Shown here in pieces: positions 61,915 through 64,000 of a stretch of 64,000 bases of DNA (position 1 is its first letter; the number at the start of each line of letters is the position of its first letter). Position numbers and translations under genes: made by a program. The notes below the pieces were generated by a model that saw only the letters and a list, made by a program, of their open reading frames with translations, was not told the origin of the DNA and made no database searches. Source of the DNA: Streptomyces sp. SCSIO 30461 (GTDB lineage: Bacteria; Actinomycetota; Actinomycetes; Streptomycetales; Streptomycetaceae); NCBI RefSeq assembly GCF_037023745.1, contig NZ_CP146101.1, positions 3,526,001 through 3,590,000 of the forward strand. Direction: 5' to 3'.

Positions 61915-64000
61915 TTGGGACGCACAGTGCGGCGACGGTCTAAGCGGGGCAAACGAGCGCTTGTTGCCTCGATCGCTCTCATGCTGGGTGGGGGTGGCCT
62001 GATCGCGGTCAACTCCTATGCTTCCGCCGGTGAAGGCGGTGGGCCCTGGCCCAGCGGTTGGAACGGGGAGAACCAGACGCAGAGTGCCGGTGCCTCCGCA
62101 TCGACCATCAAGTGCCCCGAGGTGGCCAACGGGCTGCCCGAGGTGCCGGACGGCGCGAGGCGGCAGGTAGACCGTGAACTGGCCGCGATGGACAGCCAGA
62201 TCACGGAGGCGTACCAGCGTTTCGCCAACGAGAAGGATCAGATGGCGCGCGATCCGCAGTGGGCCCAGAACGCCGTACTCGATCCGCTGAAGGCCAAGCG
62301 TGCCGCCGGTATCGAACGGATCTCGATCGCCATCGGCCGGGTGGCCGGGGATCGTCCGAAGGACCTGGAAGCCCTGGCCCCGTGTGCCCTCCAGGTCGAT
62401 GACGCCGACGTCGGCGAACAGGACCAGGGGCAGAACGGCGGCCAGGAACAGGGCGGTGGCCAGGAGCAGGGCGGCGACAGCGGTGGTCAGGCAGGCAACG
62501 GCCCCGAGGCTTCCGACTTCGTGGACATCCAGTCCATCCAGCCGAACGTGCAGAACCCGCAGCCGCAGCAGGGCGCCTCACAGGGCACCTTCGCGACCAG
62601 TTGCGGAACGAACCAGAACGGCAAGTTCAACCCGGACAACGTCATCGTGGCGCCGGGTGTGAGCAACGGCGCCCACCATATGCACGACTATGTGGGCAAC
62701 CAGGCCAACGACGCCTTCGCCAGCGACGACGACCTCGCCAACGGCCAGACGACCTGTCAGGACCAGGGTGACAAGTCGACCTACTACTGGCCGGTGCTGC
62801 GTGTGCAGAACGGCCAGGACGAGAACGACGCGCAGGCCGACGGCGGCGGCAAGGACAAGAACGTCGGCGAGATCCAGACGCCGTCCGAGGTGACGCTGAA
62901 CTTCGTCGGCAGCCCGGTGGGCAAGGTCACCGCGATGCCCCGGTTCCTGCGCATCATCACCGGTGACGCCAAGGCGTTCGTGAACGGCAACGCCAACGCG
63001 AACGCGTCTTGGAGCTGCACGGGCTTCGAGGACCGCCAGCTCAAGGACAAGTACCCGATCTGCCCGCAGGGCAGCAAGGTGGTGCGTTCGTTCAAGTTCC
63101 AGAGCTGCTGGGACGGCCAGAACACGGACAGCGCCAACCACCGCACGCATGTCGCCTTCGCCGACCAGAACGGTGCCTGCCAGAACGGCTTCAAGGCCAT
63201 TCCGCAGCTCGTGCAGCGGATCGTGTACAACGTGCCGCCGCCGGTCTTCGACGGGGACAATCCGAGCGTCTTCGCGGTCGACTCGTTCCCCGAGCAGCTG
63301 CACAAGCCGGTCACGGACCACGGCGACTTCATCAACGTGTTCGACGACAATCTGATGAACGAGGTCGTGAGCTGCATCAACGAAGGTCGCCAGTGCGGCG
63401 TCGGCGGCGACGCGGGAGCCCCTCCGGCAGGTGGCGACGACCAGCAGAACCCCCCGGCCCCTGGCGACCCGGGTGCCGGCGAAGGTGACGGTGGTGCCCA
63501 GGAGGACGGTGGCAACCAGGACAACGGTGGTGCCCAGGACAACGGTGGTGCCCAGGAGGACGGTGGCAACCAGGACAACGGTGGTGCCCAGGAGGACGGT
63601 GGCAACCAGGACAACGGTGGTGCCCAGGAGGACGGTGGCAACCAGTCGCAGGCTCCGGGCGGCGACGCCGAGCAGCCCGACGCTCAGCCGGGCTCCGCTG
63701 CGGGGCAGCCCGTGGTGAAGAGCAAGCCGAGCGCCGCGGCGGCCGGTTCGGACAGCACAGATGCCCCCAAGGGCTCAGCCGCCGAACAGCCCGCCGGGAC
63801 CGCCACCACTCCGGACAACGGCGGTGACGACCAGAACAAGACCGCCGAACAGGGCGGGTCGGCCGACCAGGTGGTCGACACGGGCAGCCAGTCCCAGGCG
63901 GGTGGCAGCCTCGCTTCGACCGGTGCCCAGCTGTGGCCGTCCGCGGCCGGAGCCCTGCTGCTGATCGCGGGCGTCGTGCTGCTGCGCGCGCGTGGTCGAG
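61915..64000 (+). CDS. DUF1996 secreted protein with LAXTG-type wall anchor (3' end beyond the window)
   Basis: From a TTG at 61915, set by AGGAG eight bases upstream, the frame is open for 695 codons to the right edge. A signal peptide ([20 protein letters not shown]) is followed by a helical N-terminal region and a Gln/Gly linker. The DUF1996 domain then includes [55 protein letters not shown] and [20 protein letters not shown] long acidic repeat region and [14 protein letters not shown], a hydrophobic helix and an Arg-rich tail form a sortase signal. The protein should be wall-linked. The DUF1996 role is unknown, although some relatives are carbohydrate-active or WSC-linked. Confidence 0.9.
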   Translation, partial: MGRTVRRRSKRGKRALVASIALMLGGGGLIAVNSYASAGEGGGPWPSGWNGENQTQSAGASASTIKCPEVANGLPEVPDGARRQVDRELAAMDSQITEAYQRFANEKDQMARDPQWAQNAVLDPLKAKRAAGIERISIAIGRVAGDRPKDLEALAPCALQVDDADVGEQDQGQNGGQEQGGGQEQGGDSGGQAGNGPEASDFVDIQSIQPNVQNPQPQQGASQGTFATSCGTNQNGKFNPDNVIVAPGVSNGAHHMHDYVGNQANDAFASDDDLANGQTTCQDQGDKSTYYWPVLRVQNGQDENDAQADGGGKDKNVGEIQTPSEVTLNFVGSPVGKVTAMPRFLRIITGDAKAFVNGNANANASWSCTGFEDRQLKDKYPICPQGSKVVRSFKFQSCWDGQNTDSANHRTHVAFADQNGACQNGFKAIPQLVQRIVYNVPPPVFDGDNPSVFAVDSFPEQLHKPVTDHGDFINVFDDNLMNEVVSCINEGRQCGVGGDAGAPPAGGDDQQNPPAPGDPGAGEGDGGAQEDGGNQDNGGAQDNGGAQEDGGNQDNGGAQEDGGNQDNGGAQEDGGNQSQAPGGDAEQPDAQPGSAAGQPVVKSKPSAAAAGSDSTDAPKGSAAEQPAGTATTPDNGGDDQNKTAEQGGSADQVVDTGSQSQAGGSLASTGAQLWPSAAGALLLIAGVVLLRARGR
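63491..63650 (+). repeat. 36-bp coding repeats [12 protein letters not shown]
   Basis: Four copies of a 12-residue unit [12 protein letters not shown] (last copy ending SQ), with one half unit GGAQDN between the first and second, are encoded by near-identical 36-bp DNA. They lie in the stalk between the DUF1996 domain and the anchor and are expected to vary in number between strains. Confidence 0.9.

Noticed and set aside
63491..63650. Regular repeats considered as a CRISPR array
   Set aside because: The repeats are in frame, contiguous without unique spacers, and encode a peptide stalk in a surface protein.

Overview
The window is high-GC actinobacterial DNA and is almost certainly Streptomyces. 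It has GTG and TTG starts with GGAGG-type ribosome sites, a chaplin, a PAS-GAF-SpoIIE-HATPase phosphatase, an ImmA/IrrE plus MAB_1171c-type pair, a GH15 glucosidase, small DUF-type membrane proteins and a LAXTG wall protein. The density of insertion sequences, truncated genes and gene relics, next to a few housekeeping-type genes (galU, pyc), suggests an accessory or chromosome-arm region. This is inference, since no replication or telomere feature is visible.

Layout. 1-2.3 kb: an ABC exporter (permease running off the left edge, plus ATPase) and a small unknown gene. 2.4-8.9 kb: a mobile-element zone with two paralogous unknown genes (one decayed, one split by a frameshift), each with the same IS5-family element upstream, a reverse-transcriptase relic, and a full group II intron with an RT-HNH protein. 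8.5-13.4 kb: a cold-shock protein with a hairpin over its ribosome site, a dienelactone hydrolase relic, and a three-gene operon for an exported beta-helix protein, a cupredoxin-like lipoprotein and a polytopic membrane protein. 13.8-20.2 kb: unknown small genes, GNAT, MepB, relics of an NAD(P)-oxidoreductase and an MFS transporter, and the ImmA/IrrE-MAB_1171c pair. 20.3-25.4 kb: the SpoIIE phosphatase and the GH15 enzyme. 25.8-27.6 kb: a cobalamin riboswitch, a 2Fe-2S ferredoxin and a substrate-binding lipoprotein truncated against a truncated barstar-like gene. 28.4-31.6 kb: a compact class II lanthipeptide locus (precursor, hairpin, LanM), the best candidate for an undescribed product. 31.7-37 kb: a LuxR relic, DUF1990, an unknown gene, an SGNH hydrolase, a two-repeat chaplin and an unknown gene. 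37.3-43.5 kb: a surface-glycan block (galU, deleted GT2, GT39, deleted cyclophilin, GT2-TPR). 44-49.4 kb: pyruvate carboxylase, an MDR oxidoreductase behind a TetR-like operator, and a PPOX protein. 49.6-55.3 kb: an insertion-sequence graveyard with an intact IS1182-type element, IS110 and ISAs1 relics, a 151-bp MITE-like element and a 32-bp perfect hairpin. 55.5-59 kb: an amino-acid permease and a PLP decarboxylase. 59.4-61.8 kb: an IS1380 relic, a truncated trypsin-like gene and an intact IS1380. 61.9 kb to the end: a DUF1996 wall-anchored protein cut by the right edge.

Genes that plausibly work together are the ABC pair, the beta-helix/cupredoxin/membrane operon, LanA with LanM, GalU with the glycosyltransferases, the riboswitch with ferredoxin and binding protein, and the permease with the decarboxylase. 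No rRNA, tRNA or CRISPR array was recognised. Family names come from recognising motifs by eye; no database search was possible.
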